From Marine Group I thaumarchaeote (GTDB taxonomy: Archaea > Thermoproteota > Nitrososphaeria > Nitrososphaerales > Nitrosopumilaceae): a stretch of DNA of 64,000 nt. The notes under the pieces are model-generated. The model was not told the DNA's origin. It saw nothing but the letters and a program-made list of their open reading frames with translations, and made no database searches. The stretch covers positions 1 through 64,000 of the forward strand of contig JACASW010000004.1 of NCBI GenBank assembly GCA_013390785.1, written 5' to 3'. Made by a program: the position numbers and the translations under genes. Positions within the stretch are counted from its first letter, which is position 1, and every line of letters begins with the position of its first letter. Of this stretch, positions 9,147-17,157 are shown in pieces.

Positions 9147-9704
9147 TCATTTAATTTCTGATAGTACATCGTGTTCCTTACGACGTGTTATAAGAAATAT
9201 ACCTATTGTAATTCCAGATTGGTAAAATGCATAAAGCATTATCTGAAATGTCGTTGGAACAAAATCAGTAAATCTACCAAGTAATGACACAATTAAAACA
9301 ATTGAACTTAAAACAAAAATAAAGATTCTTGCTATATTGTGTATATTTGCAAATCTAAAAAGTATAATTAACGTGATAGAAATGAATATGGCAATAACAG
9401 TTCCTACACCAGTATTAACGCCCGCAATATTAAGAATCAATGAAAGCACTTCATCGGTTGTAGCTGGTAAAGCGAAGTTAGATACCGAAAATTTAACTGG
9501 TTCAGCAAATTTGAGTATGCTGAATATTGCATTAAAAGAAAAAAGTACTAGCAATACGGATGAAACTAATTGTGCATGTTTTTTTATACTTGGAAAGCGA
9601 TTACGAATACCTCTACCCATTATCATGCCTTGTAAGAAGCCGATTCCTAGCACTACAGCAAATGTAATTAAAAAATTCTCTGCTGCTAAATCAAGTACAT
9701 TCAA
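9147..9704 (-). CDS. Hypothetical integral membrane protein, five TM segments
   Basis: The protein has 185 residues with hydrophobic helices at about 10-29, 45-65, 92-115, 121-141 and 150-172. The tail (TRRKEHDVLSEIK) is charged. No catalytic motif or transporter signature is visible, and I do not recognise the family. It lies 51 bases downstream of the divergently placed RAM-domain gene on the same strand. Confidence 0.7.
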   Translation of the reverse strand: MNVLDLAAENFLITFAVVLGIGFLQGMIMGRGIRNRFPSIKKHAQLVSSVLLVLFSFNAIFSILKFAEPVKFSVSNFALPATTDEVLSLILNIAGVNTGVGTVIAIFISITLIILFRFANIHNIARIFIFVLSSIVLIVSLLGRFTDFVPTTFQIMLYAFYQSGITIGIFLITRRKEHDVLSEIK

Positions 9705-9755
9705 ATCTTATTCACATAGTATAAAATTAGAATGTAATTACAATGTAATTATTGA

Positions 9756-9995
9756 TTAACTCTGTCCTTCAATTCCCATTAGGGTTAATGTAGAACGAAT
9801 TTTATCTATTTTGCGTATTTTCCATGTTATTGTTTCACGTAAATCTTCAACCTGAGTAGATTCAATCTTAGCAAGTATATCGTATGCACCAAATGTACCA
9901 TGAACTTCTTTTATCCCTTCAACAGCTTTCAGCGCTGTTATAACATCTTCTTCCGAACCAATCTCACAATTGATTAAAATGTATGCCTCTGCCAT
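9756..9995 (-). CDS. Stand-alone RAM (Lrp/AsnC ligand-binding) domain protein
   Basis: The protein has 79 residues and consists only of the effector-binding alpha/beta sandwich of Lrp/AsnC regulators (AYILINCEIGSEEDVITALK; GIKEVHGTFGAYDILAKIES). It lacks the N-terminal helix-turn-helix. Such single-domain proteins (SraA-like) form dimers or octamers that bind amino acids and may modulate full-length Lrp proteins. Two more stand-alone copies are encoded in tandem at 15524-15975. Confidence 0.88.
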   Translation of the reverse strand: MAEAYILINCEIGSEEDVITALKAVEGIKEVHGTFGAYDILAKIESTQVEDLRETITWKIRKIDKIRSTLTLMGIEGQS

Positions 9996-10147
9996 AGTTA
10001 TATTATAACATACAGATATTTAACCTGAGATGTATTCAATAAGATTTTTTTATAATATTACATACTAATTGATTCAAAATGGAACAAGTGGTAAGGTTGT
10101 TTCTTTAATTAGTTAGGTATTTCAAACCCCAAAAATATTCATAAAAT

Positions 10148-10510
10148 ATGCAAACGAAAGTAGGAGTAGAGTTCGAAATCGATTTTGCTCATACATTAAA
10201 GGGTCATCCAAAATGCGGTAAACCACATGGACATACAGCTAAGATAATAGTAGAGGCTGCAGGTGAGTTGAAAAATGGTTCAACATATGAAGATAATATG
10301 GTAATCGAGTTTGATGAGATGAAAAGAATATGTTGGGAAACACTTCAGCGCCTAGATCATACAGACCTTGATAACATGTTTGATTTTCCTACCTCAGAAA
10401 ATATTTCAATGTGGATTTTTGAGGAATTGAAGGATAAAATTCCTATTCATAGTGTAAAATTCTTCGAAGGGAGTAACAAATACTGTGAAATAACAAAAAA
10501 CACTGTTTGA
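10148..10510 (+). CDS. 6-pyruvoyl-tetrahydropterin synthase / QueD family enzyme
   Basis: The family converts dihydroneopterin triphosphate or removes its side chain to give 6-carboxy-tetrahydropterin, the second step towards 7-deazaguanine (archaeosine) bases. The protein has 120 residues, the usual length for QueD. Zinc ligands are H15, H27 and H29 in FAHTLKGHPKCGKPHGH, with the catalytic Cys at 23. LDHTDLDN and the C-terminal EGSNKYCEI fit the other active-site segments. Pterin biosynthesis is an alternative role. No other queuosine-pathway gene is nearby. Confidence 0.9.
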   Translation: MQTKVGVEFEIDFAHTLKGHPKCGKPHGHTAKIIVEAAGELKNGSTYEDNMVIEFDEMKRICWETLQRLDHTDLDNMFDFPTSENISMWIFEELKDKIPIHSVKFFEGSNKYCEITKNTV

Positions 10511-10516
10511 GTTTTT

Positions 10517-12439
10517 CTAACTTTTATTATTTTTGATTGATTTTTGAAGTTTAGCAAATGTATCTTGAACATCTTTAACAGCAGCACCATCTTCCAAGGT
10601 ACTAACATCTCCAACTTTTTCCTTACTTGCAATTGCTTTTAACACACGTCTCATTATTTTACCACTACGAGTTTTTGGTAATTTTGTTACAAAATAGATC
10701 TGCTGTGGAGTGGCAATCGGTCCAATTCCATTCCTAATTGTTTGGATAAGCTCTGCTCGTAATACATCTTCGCTCTTTTTTGTATTTTGTTTCAAAACTA
10801 CAAATGCAATTATCACTTCTCCTTTTATCTCATCAGGAATTCCACATACGGCAGATTCTGCAATACTTTCATGTGAAACTAGGTTACTTTCTAGTTCAGC
10901 AGTTCCAATACGATGCCCTGCAACTTTTAAAATATCATCAGCACGGCCAAGAAGCCAAAAATAACCATCAGAGTCTTTTATTGCATAATCACCAGGATAG
11001 TAATTGTTCTCAAATTTTGACCAGTAAACATCCTTGTATTTTTTATCATCTTTCCATAATGTCAATAGCATTCCAGGCCATGGTTTTCTTATCACCAAGT
11101 ATCCCTTTGTATCAGTTGGTAATTCATTACCTTCTTCATCAACTACAGCAACATCTACACCTGGTATTGGTTTTGTTGCAGAGCCAGGTTTTAACGGGAT
11201 TGTTTCTAGCCCTGGGAGTGGAGAAAGTATCATGCCACCTGTTTCAGTTTGCCACCATGTATCAATAATCGGACACTTTGATTTTCCAATTATATTGAAA
11301 TACCAGCGCCAAACTTTGGGGTTTATCGGTTCACCAACTGTTCCTAAAAGTCTTAATGAAGAAAGTTTAAACGAGTTTGGAATGGAGTCACCAAACTTCA
11401 TAAACATTCTCAGCGCAGTCGGTGTGGTATAAAAAATCGTCACTCCGTGTTTTTGTATAATATCCCATATTCTTGATGTGTTAGGATAATCAGGTACACC
11501 TTCATACATTATTTCAGTTGCACCATGTAGAAGAGGTCCATATACAACATAGCTGTGACCTGTAACCCACCCAATATCTGCAGTACAAAAAAATATGTCA
11601 GAATCCTTAATGTCAAATGCCCATTGGAATGTTGAATTCAAATGTGTGAGATATCCACCTGTTCCATGAAGTACACCTTTTGGTTTTCCAGTTGTTCCGG
11701 AAGTATACAAAATGAAAAGTGGATGAGTACTTTCAAGATGTTCAGGCTCACATTCATCTGGAGAATTTGTCATTAATTCATGCCAAATCTTATCTTTTGC
11801 GTTAAGTTGTAAACTTTCTTCTGTACGCTTTAAAACTATAACATGTTCTACAAAACTTAGTTCGTTTATTGCATCATCGATGATTTTCTTTAAATTCATT
11901 GAGTTACCTCTCCGATATCCTACATCAGCAGTAACTATCACCTTAGATTTTGAATCATCTATTCTGTCTCGTAGGGATGTCGCACTAAATCCTGAGAATA
12001 CAACAGTATGGATAGCCCCTATTCTAGCACAAGCAAGCATTGCAACTGGAAGTTCTGGTATCATAGGAAGATAAATCGTAACTCGATCTCCTTTTTTTAC
12101 ATCAAGTGATTTTAGTACATTTGCAAACTTACAAACATCATGATAAAGATCTGTATAAGTAATTGTTCTAGTTGCACCGTTCTCCCCTTCCCAGATAATT
12201 GCTGGTTTTTTTGCTATGCTAGTTTGGTGCACATCTAGTGTGTTATATGAAGCATTAATCTTACCACCGACAAACCATTTAGCAAATGGAATATTCCATT
12301 CAAGAGTTTTCGTCCATTGGTCAAACCATGTAAGTTTTTTTGCTTCTTCATTCCAAAACGAAATTTGATCCAAATTGGATGCTTCTCTAGTCTTTGTATC
12401 AAAATTTTCTAAACCAATCTGATACGAGTCAGCATCCAT
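10517..12439 (-). CDS. acs: Acetyl-CoA synthetase, AMP-forming
   Basis: The enzyme activates acetate (or another short acid) to the CoA thioester through an acyl-adenylate. The protein has 640 residues, normal for Acs. The phosphate loop TSGTTGKPKG lies near residue 247, WWQTETGG is the A5-like motif, DEFRL-type positions are replaced by SDGYFWLLGRADD, and the catalytic lysine sits in RSGKIMRR near residue 592. A lysine-rich short tail follows. The gene is convergent with the QueD-family gene, with six bases between stops. In ammonia oxidisers it could recycle acetate or act on 3-hydroxypropionate; the sequence alone does not decide this. Confidence 0.94.
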   Translation of the reverse strand: MDADSYQIGLENFDTKTREASNLDQISFWNEEAKKLTWFDQWTKTLEWNIPFAKWFVGGKINASYNTLDVHQTSIAKKPAIIWEGENGATRTITYTDLYHDVCKFANVLKSLDVKKGDRVTIYLPMIPELPVAMLACARIGAIHTVVFSGFSATSLRDRIDDSKSKVIVTADVGYRRGNSMNLKKIIDDAINELSFVEHVIVLKRTEESLQLNAKDKIWHELMTNSPDECEPEHLESTHPLFILYTSGTTGKPKGVLHGTGGYLTHLNSTFQWAFDIKDSDIFFCTADIGWVTGHSYVVYGPLLHGATEIMYEGVPDYPNTSRIWDIIQKHGVTIFYTTPTALRMFMKFGDSIPNSFKLSSLRLLGTVGEPINPKVWRWYFNIIGKSKCPIIDTWWQTETGGMILSPLPGLETIPLKPGSATKPIPGVDVAVVDEEGNELPTDTKGYLVIRKPWPGMLLTLWKDDKKYKDVYWSKFENNYYPGDYAIKDSDGYFWLLGRADDILKVAGHRIGTAELESNLVSHESIAESAVCGIPDEIKGEVIIAFVVLKQNTKKSEDVLRAELIQTIRNGIGPIATPQQIYFVTKLPKTRSGKIMRRVLKAIASKEKVGDVSTLEDGAAVKDVQDTFAKLQKSIKNNKS

Positions 12440-12578
12440 ATGTTTTCAATTATAAAATATGTTGGTTATTTCTAAATGTTAATAGATTATATCGTATAAT
12501 TTCCAAGTTTGCTAACTAGTGATTTTCATTAGGAATTTTTTACACTATTATTATTAGGTATGTGATGTTAATTTTGTT

Positions 12579-12689
12579 ATGAATATGACATTTTTTTATT
12601 TAGCAACTGGAGTTATCGCAGGAGTTTTAGGTGGTATTTTTCTTGTATCCCTTTTCTCTAATCCTGAAACTTTATTCATACAGCCATAG
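12579..12689 (+). CDS. Single-TM membrane microprotein, 36 aa
   Basis: The ATG-initiated frame encodes one hydrophobic helix (residues ~4-27, YLATGVIAGVLGGIFLVSLF) and a short tail ending FIQP. It resembles in layout the 36-residue frame at 42680-42790. Such tiny helices are often accessory subunits of membrane complexes, but no partner is evident here. It is convergent with the next gene, 13 bases from its stop. Confidence 0.5.
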   Translation: MNMTFFYLATGVIAGVLGGIFLVSLFSNPETLFIQP

Positions 12690-12702
12690 TTTTTAATTTA
12701 AA

Positions 12703-13914
12703 CTATAATTCTTTAGCAACCAATGGCAAAAATGCGCCAGCATCAGATACAATTCCTAATGCTTGCCAAGTGCCGCGATCCATTAATTTTGTAACAGTTG
12801 GTTGGTTTATGTCAACAACAATTACCTTAACATTAGCAGGAAGCATATTTCCAGTTGCAATTGAATGTAACATAGTTGCTACCATTATGACCATGGATGC
12901 ACCCTTGAGAATTTCCTTGTATTTTTTCTGAGCTAGTGCAACATCAACAATTACATCAGGTAAAGGCCCATCATCACGTAAAGATCCTGCTAAAACAAAA
13001 GGTATTTTCTTTTTCACACATTCATACATTATTCCTTTTGTTAATTTTTTTGATTTCACCATTTTTTCGATGGAACCAGCTTTAAAGACAGCATTAATTG
13101 CTTCCATGTGATTCCTATGACCTCTCATAGCAAGTGTTCCATCACGAACGTTCATTCCAAGTGATGTACCTAATGTCGCATACTCAATATCGTGAACTGC
13201 AAGTGCATTTCCAGCTAGAATAGCATCAATGTATCCATGACGGATAAGAGATGAAACTGATTCAGCAGCACCAGTGTGAACAATTGCGGGACCACCAACA
13301 AGAATAATTTTACCGCCATTCTTTTTGGTACGTCGTATATCTTCTGCAACTTTTTTAGCGATATGTTGTGTTGGTCTTTCACTAGAACTTCCACTTCCCA
13401 TAAACTCAAATACATTCATTCCTTCTCGAGGTCTTTCTGGAGGAATAATTTTAATGCCATTTTCTCCAACAACAATCTTGTCACCTTTTTTTACTTGTCT
13501 TATAGTAATACACAAAGCTCGTTTTCCTTTAACTACAATACATTTGTCCATCATCATATTATCAACATCAATCCATTTGTTGTTAAGATAAATTTGTGTT
13601 TGATTATTTGTTGTACTGTAAAAATTATTAGGCATTACCATATTTTTTGTTGCTACCTTCAGCGTTGCATTCTTTTGTATTTTCGATGTAGCACCTTGGC
13701 GATAAACATAGTTTAAAATTGTATCTAGATTTTTTGTGTTCTTACCAATTACAAGTAATTTTGCATAACTTTCATCATTTTTCTTTTTTCCTACTTGAAT
13801 ATCTAAAACTTCAAATGAACCACCATGGTCCATGATACCATCAAAAACTTTAGTGAGGATTAGTGAATCTATAAGATGTCCTCTTAGTTCTATTTCGGAT
13901 GAAAATTTCTTCAT
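12703..13914 (-). CDS. Archaeal-type ornithine cyclodeaminase (LOR/SDH-domain, TIGR00300 family)
   Basis: The protein has 403 residues. The N-terminal part (RGHLIDSLILTKVFDGIMDHGGSFEVLDIQ) is the LOR/SDH conserved domain, and the C-terminal half carries a Rossmann-like segment (IILVGGPAIVHTGAAESVSSL) and a TIGR00300-type core (GNALAVHDIEYATLGTSLGM). Members characterised in methanogens and as the C-terminal part of cyanobacterial ArgZ/AgrE convert ornithine to proline with NAD. A role in proline synthesis is therefore likely. It is transcribed alone. Confidence 0.85.
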   Translation of the reverse strand: MKKFSSEIELRGHLIDSLILTKVFDGIMDHGGSFEVLDIQVGKKKNDESYAKLLVIGKNTKNLDTILNYVYRQGATSKIQKNATLKVATKNMVMPNNFYSTTNNQTQIYLNNKWIDVDNMMMDKCIVVKGKRALCITIRQVKKGDKIVVGENGIKIIPPERPREGMNVFEFMGSGSSSERPTQHIAKKVAEDIRRTKKNGGKIILVGGPAIVHTGAAESVSSLIRHGYIDAILAGNALAVHDIEYATLGTSLGMNVRDGTLAMRGHRNHMEAINAVFKAGSIEKMVKSKKLTKGIMYECVKKKIPFVLAGSLRDDGPLPDVIVDVALAQKKYKEILKGASMVIMVATMLHSIATGNMLPANVKVIVVDINQPTVTKLMDRGTWQALGIVSDAGAFLPLVAKEL

Positions 13915-13971
13915 ATCATTACCTCAATTATTGGTAAGTAAAACGTTACGACAATATAATTTGATTATCTG

Positions 13972-14319
13972 CTATACTGGGAGGCTAACTTCACCGTGGT
14001 ATTCCTGAATATTATCTGTTTTTAGCATATTTACTATGTTAGATTTTTCTTCATCAGATAATCCTTGGACAATAGTTTTTGCAATGCCATTTTTATCGCA
14101 TAATACAAGTATGTATCCACCATCATCAGTTACAACAAATCCAGACGCACCATTTACAACTGCATAAAGATTTTCTTCTCCAACAGGTTCCCATACATTT
14201 GTCTTAGTGTCTTTTAGTGCTAATGCTGGCATTGCTTTACCATTTGCAAATTTGTTAAGATATTCTCTTGCCTCACCAACACGCTTCTGACCAACTTTTA
14301 ATGCCATAAAATATTGCAT
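13972..14319 (-). CDS. Hypothetical protein, 115 aa
   Basis: The protein is soluble and alpha/beta (MALKVGQKRVGEAREYLNKF; ASGFVVTDDGGYILVLCDKN; LSDEEKSNIVNMLK). I do not recognise the family. An in-frame internal ATG at residue 5 is an equally good start. It follows the small basic protein gene (14331-14519) by 11 bases on the same strand. Confidence 0.65.
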   Translation of the reverse strand: MQYFMALKVGQKRVGEAREYLNKFANGKAMPALALKDTKTNVWEPVGEENLYAVVNGASGFVVTDDGGYILVLCDKNGIAKTIVQGLSDEEKSNIVNMLKTDNIQEYHGEVSLPV

Positions 14320-14330
14320 ACTAATTCACA

Positions 14331-14519
14331 TTATTTGTATTTTTTATTCTTTGATTTGTTCTTAGGATGACGATTACTTTTTTTTTTCTTTGGTTCAGTG
14401 TAATAATCAGCAGCAGCTTTTTTTGGGTTAAAAACTTGCATTACCTGCTTTTTCATACTATCAGTTTTCTTTTTTCGACCATCACTTTTTTTTCCACGAA
14501 AATTGAGAAAACCCATCAT
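14331..14519 (-). CDS. Small highly basic protein, 62 aa
   Basis: About 40 percent of residues are Lys or Arg, with a C-terminal tail of KKKKSNRHPKNKSKNKKYK. There is no hydrophobic core. Likely a disordered nucleic-acid-binding protein, by composition only. Second ATG at residue 2 is possible. Confidence 0.55.
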   Translation of the reverse strand: MMGFLNFRGKKSDGRKKKTDSMKKQVMQVFNPKKAAADYYTEPKKKKSNRHPKNKSKNKKYK

Positions 14520-14546
14520 TAGAAATTATACATCACATGATAAATA

Positions 14547-15074
14547 TTATTCTATAATACTGGAAAGTATACCACGTAAATTTTTATCTCTTATTTCTAA
14601 TTTTGCAGTATCAAAGAATGTTTTCAGCTTTTCTTTTGATATACCATTTTTTTGGTAAAATTTTGCTTGAAACGCCATTTCTAACTTATCAATATCATGT
14701 AACAGAATTGCCTCCTTTGATAATTTTTTTTGATAATCATTCCATATTTCAAAATATGATTCTGTAATACTATCTGGAAGATTTTTTAAAATTTGTTTAA
14801 TCGCATGATTTTCTTTAGCGATTTTTTCATTTTTTGTGATATGATCTGGAGTTATATCACCAATAATCGATTCAGCTAAGTCATGCAGTAATGCCATTCT
14901 GATAATTTTTTCGGTGTTTAGCCCTTTCATATCTGATAAAATCATTGATAGCACTGTTGTTGAATAACTGTGGTCCGCAACAGATTCTGGATTGTCAATT
15001 TCAAGTTTTTCTTTCCAACCTTGTCTTGGAACGTTTTTCAATTCTAAAACTTTTTCAAAAAATTTTTCAATCAT
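14547..15074 (-). CDS. HD-domain nucleotide phosphohydrolase (YfbR/HDDC2-like)
   Basis: The protein has 175 residues. The metal site is formed by H35 (ESVADHSYS), H64-D65 (LLHDLAES) and a later Asp (LLHDIDKLEMAFQAK near 130). The arrangement and length match 5'-deoxynucleotidases of the YfbR/HDDC2 group, which dephosphorylate dNMPs. Substrate is inferred from family only. It lies divergent from tRNA-Phe with 66 bases between. Confidence 0.88.
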   Translation of the reverse strand: MIEKFFEKVLELKNVPRQGWKEKLEIDNPESVADHSYSTTVLSMILSDMKGLNTEKIIRMALLHDLAESIIGDITPDHITKNEKIAKENHAIKQILKNLPDSITESYFEIWNDYQKKLSKEAILLHDIDKLEMAFQAKFYQKNGISKEKLKTFFDTAKLEIRDKNLRGILSSIIE

Positions 15075-15140
15075 TTCATTTATACCATCAGTATTTTAAA
15101 AGGACAGGCTTAAATTCGTAACAATTTGAATTGGCGTTAT

Positions 15141-15217
15141 GCCAGGGTAGCTCAGCCTGGGAGAGCACTCGGCTGAAGACCGAGCTGTCGCGCGTTCAAG
15201 TCCCGCCCCTGGCACCA
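15141..15217 (+). tRNA. trnF: tRNA-Phe (GAA), 3' CCA encoded
   Basis: A full cloverleaf can be drawn: acceptor GCCAGGG/CCCTGGC, D-stem GCTC/GAGC, anticodon stem CTCGG/CCGAG with loop CTGAAGA (anticodon GAA), T-loop TTCAAGT. The mature body is 15141-15214 and CCA follows directly at 15215-15217. The T-stem GCGCG/CCCGC contains one C-C mismatch. No intron is present. Confidence 0.96.
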
Positions 15218-15264
15218 ATTTTCTGTATTATAAAAATGATAATATTTTAATACAAGACATTCCC

Positions 15265-15486
15265 ATGTTTTCTGATTTTCTTATGAAATCTAAAAAAAGT
15301 AAGACTGTAAAATCTAAAAAAACTGCAAAAAAATCATTAAAGAAAAAACCAAAAAAATCACTTGATTCAACAGATGATTCAGGTATTGTATTAATAGATG
15401 ATGATTTGGAAATAGATACAGAAAAGGAATTGGAAGAACGTAAGGCATACTTGGAAGAAGCTCGCTCTCAAGATTCTGGTGATTAG
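15265..15486 (+). CDS. Hypothetical protein with lysine-rich head and acidic tail, 73 aa
   Basis: The first half is a lysine/serine-rich stretch (KSKKSKTVKSKKTAKKSLKK), the second half is acidic and helical (DDDLEIDTEKELEERKAYLEE). No known domain. It resembles a disordered nucleic-acid-binding tail fused to a short helix. It precedes the tandem RAM-domain genes by 37 bases on the same strand. Confidence 0.6.
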   Translation: MFSDFLMKSKKSKTVKSKKTAKKSLKKKPKKSLDSTDDSGIVLIDDDLEIDTEKELEERKAYLEEARSQDSGD

Positions 15487-15523
15487 ACTAAATCTTTATT
15501 CGTTTTGAGTTGTATTATAAAAT

Positions 15524-15763
15524 ATGAGAGCATTATGCTTGATTACAATTAAGCCAGGTACGGTTGATAATATTACACAGTTACTTTCAAAAAAACGTAA
15601 GATAGCCAAAGAGGTATTGCCAGTAACAGGCAGAGCTGATATCTGTGTATTGATTAATGGTACAATTAATGATATTAACACCACTGTTATGGATTTTAAA
15701 AAAATTAAAGATATTGTTGCAACTGAGACACTTATGGAAATGGAGGTTGATCTTGGTTGGTAA
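15524..15763 (+). CDS. Stand-alone RAM (Lrp/AsnC ligand-binding) domain protein, first of a tandem pair
   Basis: The protein has 79 residues of the RAM fold (ALCLITIKPGTVDNITQLLS; VTGRADICVLINGTINDIN) without a DNA-binding domain. Its last codons overlap the TTG start of the next RAM gene by seven bases, so translation is coupled and the two products may form a hetero-oligomer. Confidence 0.85.
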   Translation: MRALCLITIKPGTVDNITQLLSKKRKIAKEVLPVTGRADICVLINGTINDINTTVMDFKKIKDIVATETLMEMEVDLGW

Positions 15764-15975
15764 AAGCAATAGTACTAGTAAAATCGCCTAAAAAACTCAT
15801 TGCTGCAAGATTAAAACGAATAAACTTGGTATACGAATCTTTTCCAGTTAGCGGTCAATTTGATGCGGTTGCAGTTATTCAAGTTGAAAACCTTGGACAA
15901 ATTAAGGATGTTACTACTAGTATTCAAAAAATAAACGGTGTGGAAAGAACAGAGACAATGGTAGAGGTACAATAA
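15757..15975 (+). CDS. Stand-alone RAM domain protein, second of a tandem pair
   Basis: The protein has 72 residues (AIVLVKSPKKLIAARLKRIN; FPVSGQFDAVAVIQVENLGQ; ERTETMVEV), again only the ligand-binding domain. It starts at TTG 15757 inside the end of the upstream gene; no ATG in this frame is better placed. The two tandem copies share the xPVxGxxDxxVxI pattern and probably arose by duplication. Confidence 0.83.
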   Translation: MVKAIVLVKSPKKLIAARLKRINLVYESFPVSGQFDAVAVIQVENLGQIKDVTTSIQKINGVERTETMVEVQ

Positions 15976-16009
15976 TAAAGAATTTACACTAGAGAATGTT
16001 GGAAGAATT

Positions 16010-16426
16010 ATGAATGTTAAAAAAGTCGGCAATGTCATATTGGCGGTGAGAGATCTGAATAAATCATTAGAGTTTTACAATAAGATTTTAGGGATGCCAA
16101 TAAAACGTCAGAGAGAAAATTGGGTTGATCTTGGGCAAAGTGGTGCATTACTTAGTCTTCATCCTGCAGATGAATCATCACCACATACTGGTACTTCAGT
16201 AGATAATGGTATTTTGATCGGTCTTCTGGTTGGAGATGTCGCTTCTGCTGTTGACGAACTAAAATTAAAAAATGTTAGAATTCATAGAGATATTCAGGAA
16301 CGCGATTCTGGGAAAAATGCGATTATACTTGATCCTGATGATTATATGATTTCATTATTTGAACCAAATTTTAGCGCTGAGAAAAATATACAGTCAGGCG
16401 GTTACATAGGATATACTCCTGCATAG
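16010..16426 (+). CDS. Glyoxalase/dioxygenase superfamily (VOC) protein
   Basis: The protein has 138 residues and two beta-alpha-beta-beta-beta modules (VILAVRDLNKSLEFYNKILG; GLLVGDVASAVDELKLKNVR; FLDPD-like ILDPDDYMISLFEP). This is the vicinal oxygen chelate fold. Candidate metal ligands include H52 and E117-type residues. The actual reaction cannot be assigned from sequence; methylmalonyl-CoA epimerase and glyoxalase I are other members of the fold. Confidence 0.85.
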   Translation: MNVKKVGNVILAVRDLNKSLEFYNKILGMPIKRQRENWVDLGQSGALLSLHPADESSPHTGTSVDNGILIGLLVGDVASAVDELKLKNVRIHRDIQERDSGKNAIILDPDDYMISLFEPNFSAEKNIQSGGYIGYTPA

Positions 16427-16448
16427 AAATTTTTTTAAGTTTAAATTA

Positions 16449-16925
16449 TTATTTTTTATTTTCTAATTTCTTTTTTAATTCTAAATTTTCTTTAAGAATT
16501 TTTTCTTTTTCATCTTTTAGTAATCTAACAGAATTTTCTTTTGAGTATAACGGGTGTCCAGGAGGAATTAATCTATCTAGTGACATGTTTAGGAGACCTG
16601 CTGCCATCTGTTGATACATTTGTGCAAAATTCTCTAGAGTTGGTGCTAGTGCTGCGTTATCTGAGGAAAACCTTTCTTTTAGTTTTGGTGCATTTACCAA
16701 ACCAATTGGTATGTTTGCACTTGGTGGATATCTAATTGAATCTGGTGCTAATGCAGAAAAATTTGTTGCAATGCCATACATATCAAAAAGCTTTTTTGAT
16801 GTTGGGTTATCCATTATTTTTACTAAAATTTTGTCATATTTGTTCTTTAGTGTTATCGGAAAACGATTCATGAGGTAAAGTGTTAACTTGGTCAAATTTT
16901 TTCCATTCTCACTAATTCTTATCAA
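16449..16925 (-). CDS. Hypothetical protein with C-terminal coiled coil, 158 aa
   Basis: The body is unknown (IRYPPSANIPIGLVNAPKLKERF; FAQMYQQMAAGLLNMSLDRL) and the last ~30 residues are a Leu/Lys/Glu coiled coil (DEKEKILKENLELKKKLENK). It starts at TTG 16923-16925. An inverted repeat covers the start codon. Function unknown. Confidence 0.6.
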   Translation of the reverse strand: MIRISENGKNLTKLTLYLMNRFPITLKNKYDKILVKIMDNPTSKKLFDMYGIATNFSALAPDSIRYPPSANIPIGLVNAPKLKERFSSDNAALAPTLENFAQMYQQMAAGLLNMSLDRLIPPGHPLYSKENSVRLLKDEKEKILKENLELKKKLENKK

Positions 16926-16957
16926 CTAGAGTTGATCGCCGATCCTTATAGCGATCA
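16921..16957. promoter_or_regulatory. Two adjacent inverted repeats in a divergent intergenic region
   Basis: ATCAACT-AG-AGTTGAT (16921-16936) overlaps the start codon of the minus-strand gene. TGATCGC-N11-GCGATCA (16933-16957) lies next to it, 18 bases before the microprotein ATG at 16975. Both are perfect. They may be regulator sites or RNA hairpins. Confidence 0.4.
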
Positions 16958-16974
16958 TAAGTTTTTGGAAAAAA

Positions 16975-17124
16975 ATGATTCAGCGGCAAAAAAAGAAATG
17001 TCTGAAATGTAAAAGAGACATACATCCAATGGAATTACATAAACTAATAATGTATGTAATTGAGGATGAATTCACAGAACATCATTACGAACATGTTGAA
17101 TGTCCTGAAAGGTTTACAGTTTGA
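16975..17124 (+). CDS. Small Cys/His protein, 49 aa, putative zinc binder
   Basis: The ATG-initiated frame begins with basic residues and CLKC (residues 9-12), contains HHYEH near residues 36-40 and ends with ECPERFTV. One CxxC plus a distal His cluster and Cys could form a single zinc site. It lies between the divergent coiled-coil gene and 17158. Length is below usual gene-calling cut-offs. Confidence 0.55.
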   Translation: MIQRQKKKCLKCKRDIHPMELHKLIMYVIEDEFTEHHYEHVECPERFTV

Positions 17125-17157
17125 ATAGATTTTATGTAATAGATTTTATGACAAAAT

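Noticed and set aside
10780-11432. Open frames on the plus strand inside the acetyl-CoA synthetase
   Set aside because: They are shadows of the well-supported acs gene, with biased composition (His/Leu/Gln runs).
13276-13716. 146-codon plus frame opposite the ornithine cyclodeaminase-like gene
   Set aside because: Low-complexity Asn/Ile/Phe frame antisense to a conserved gene.
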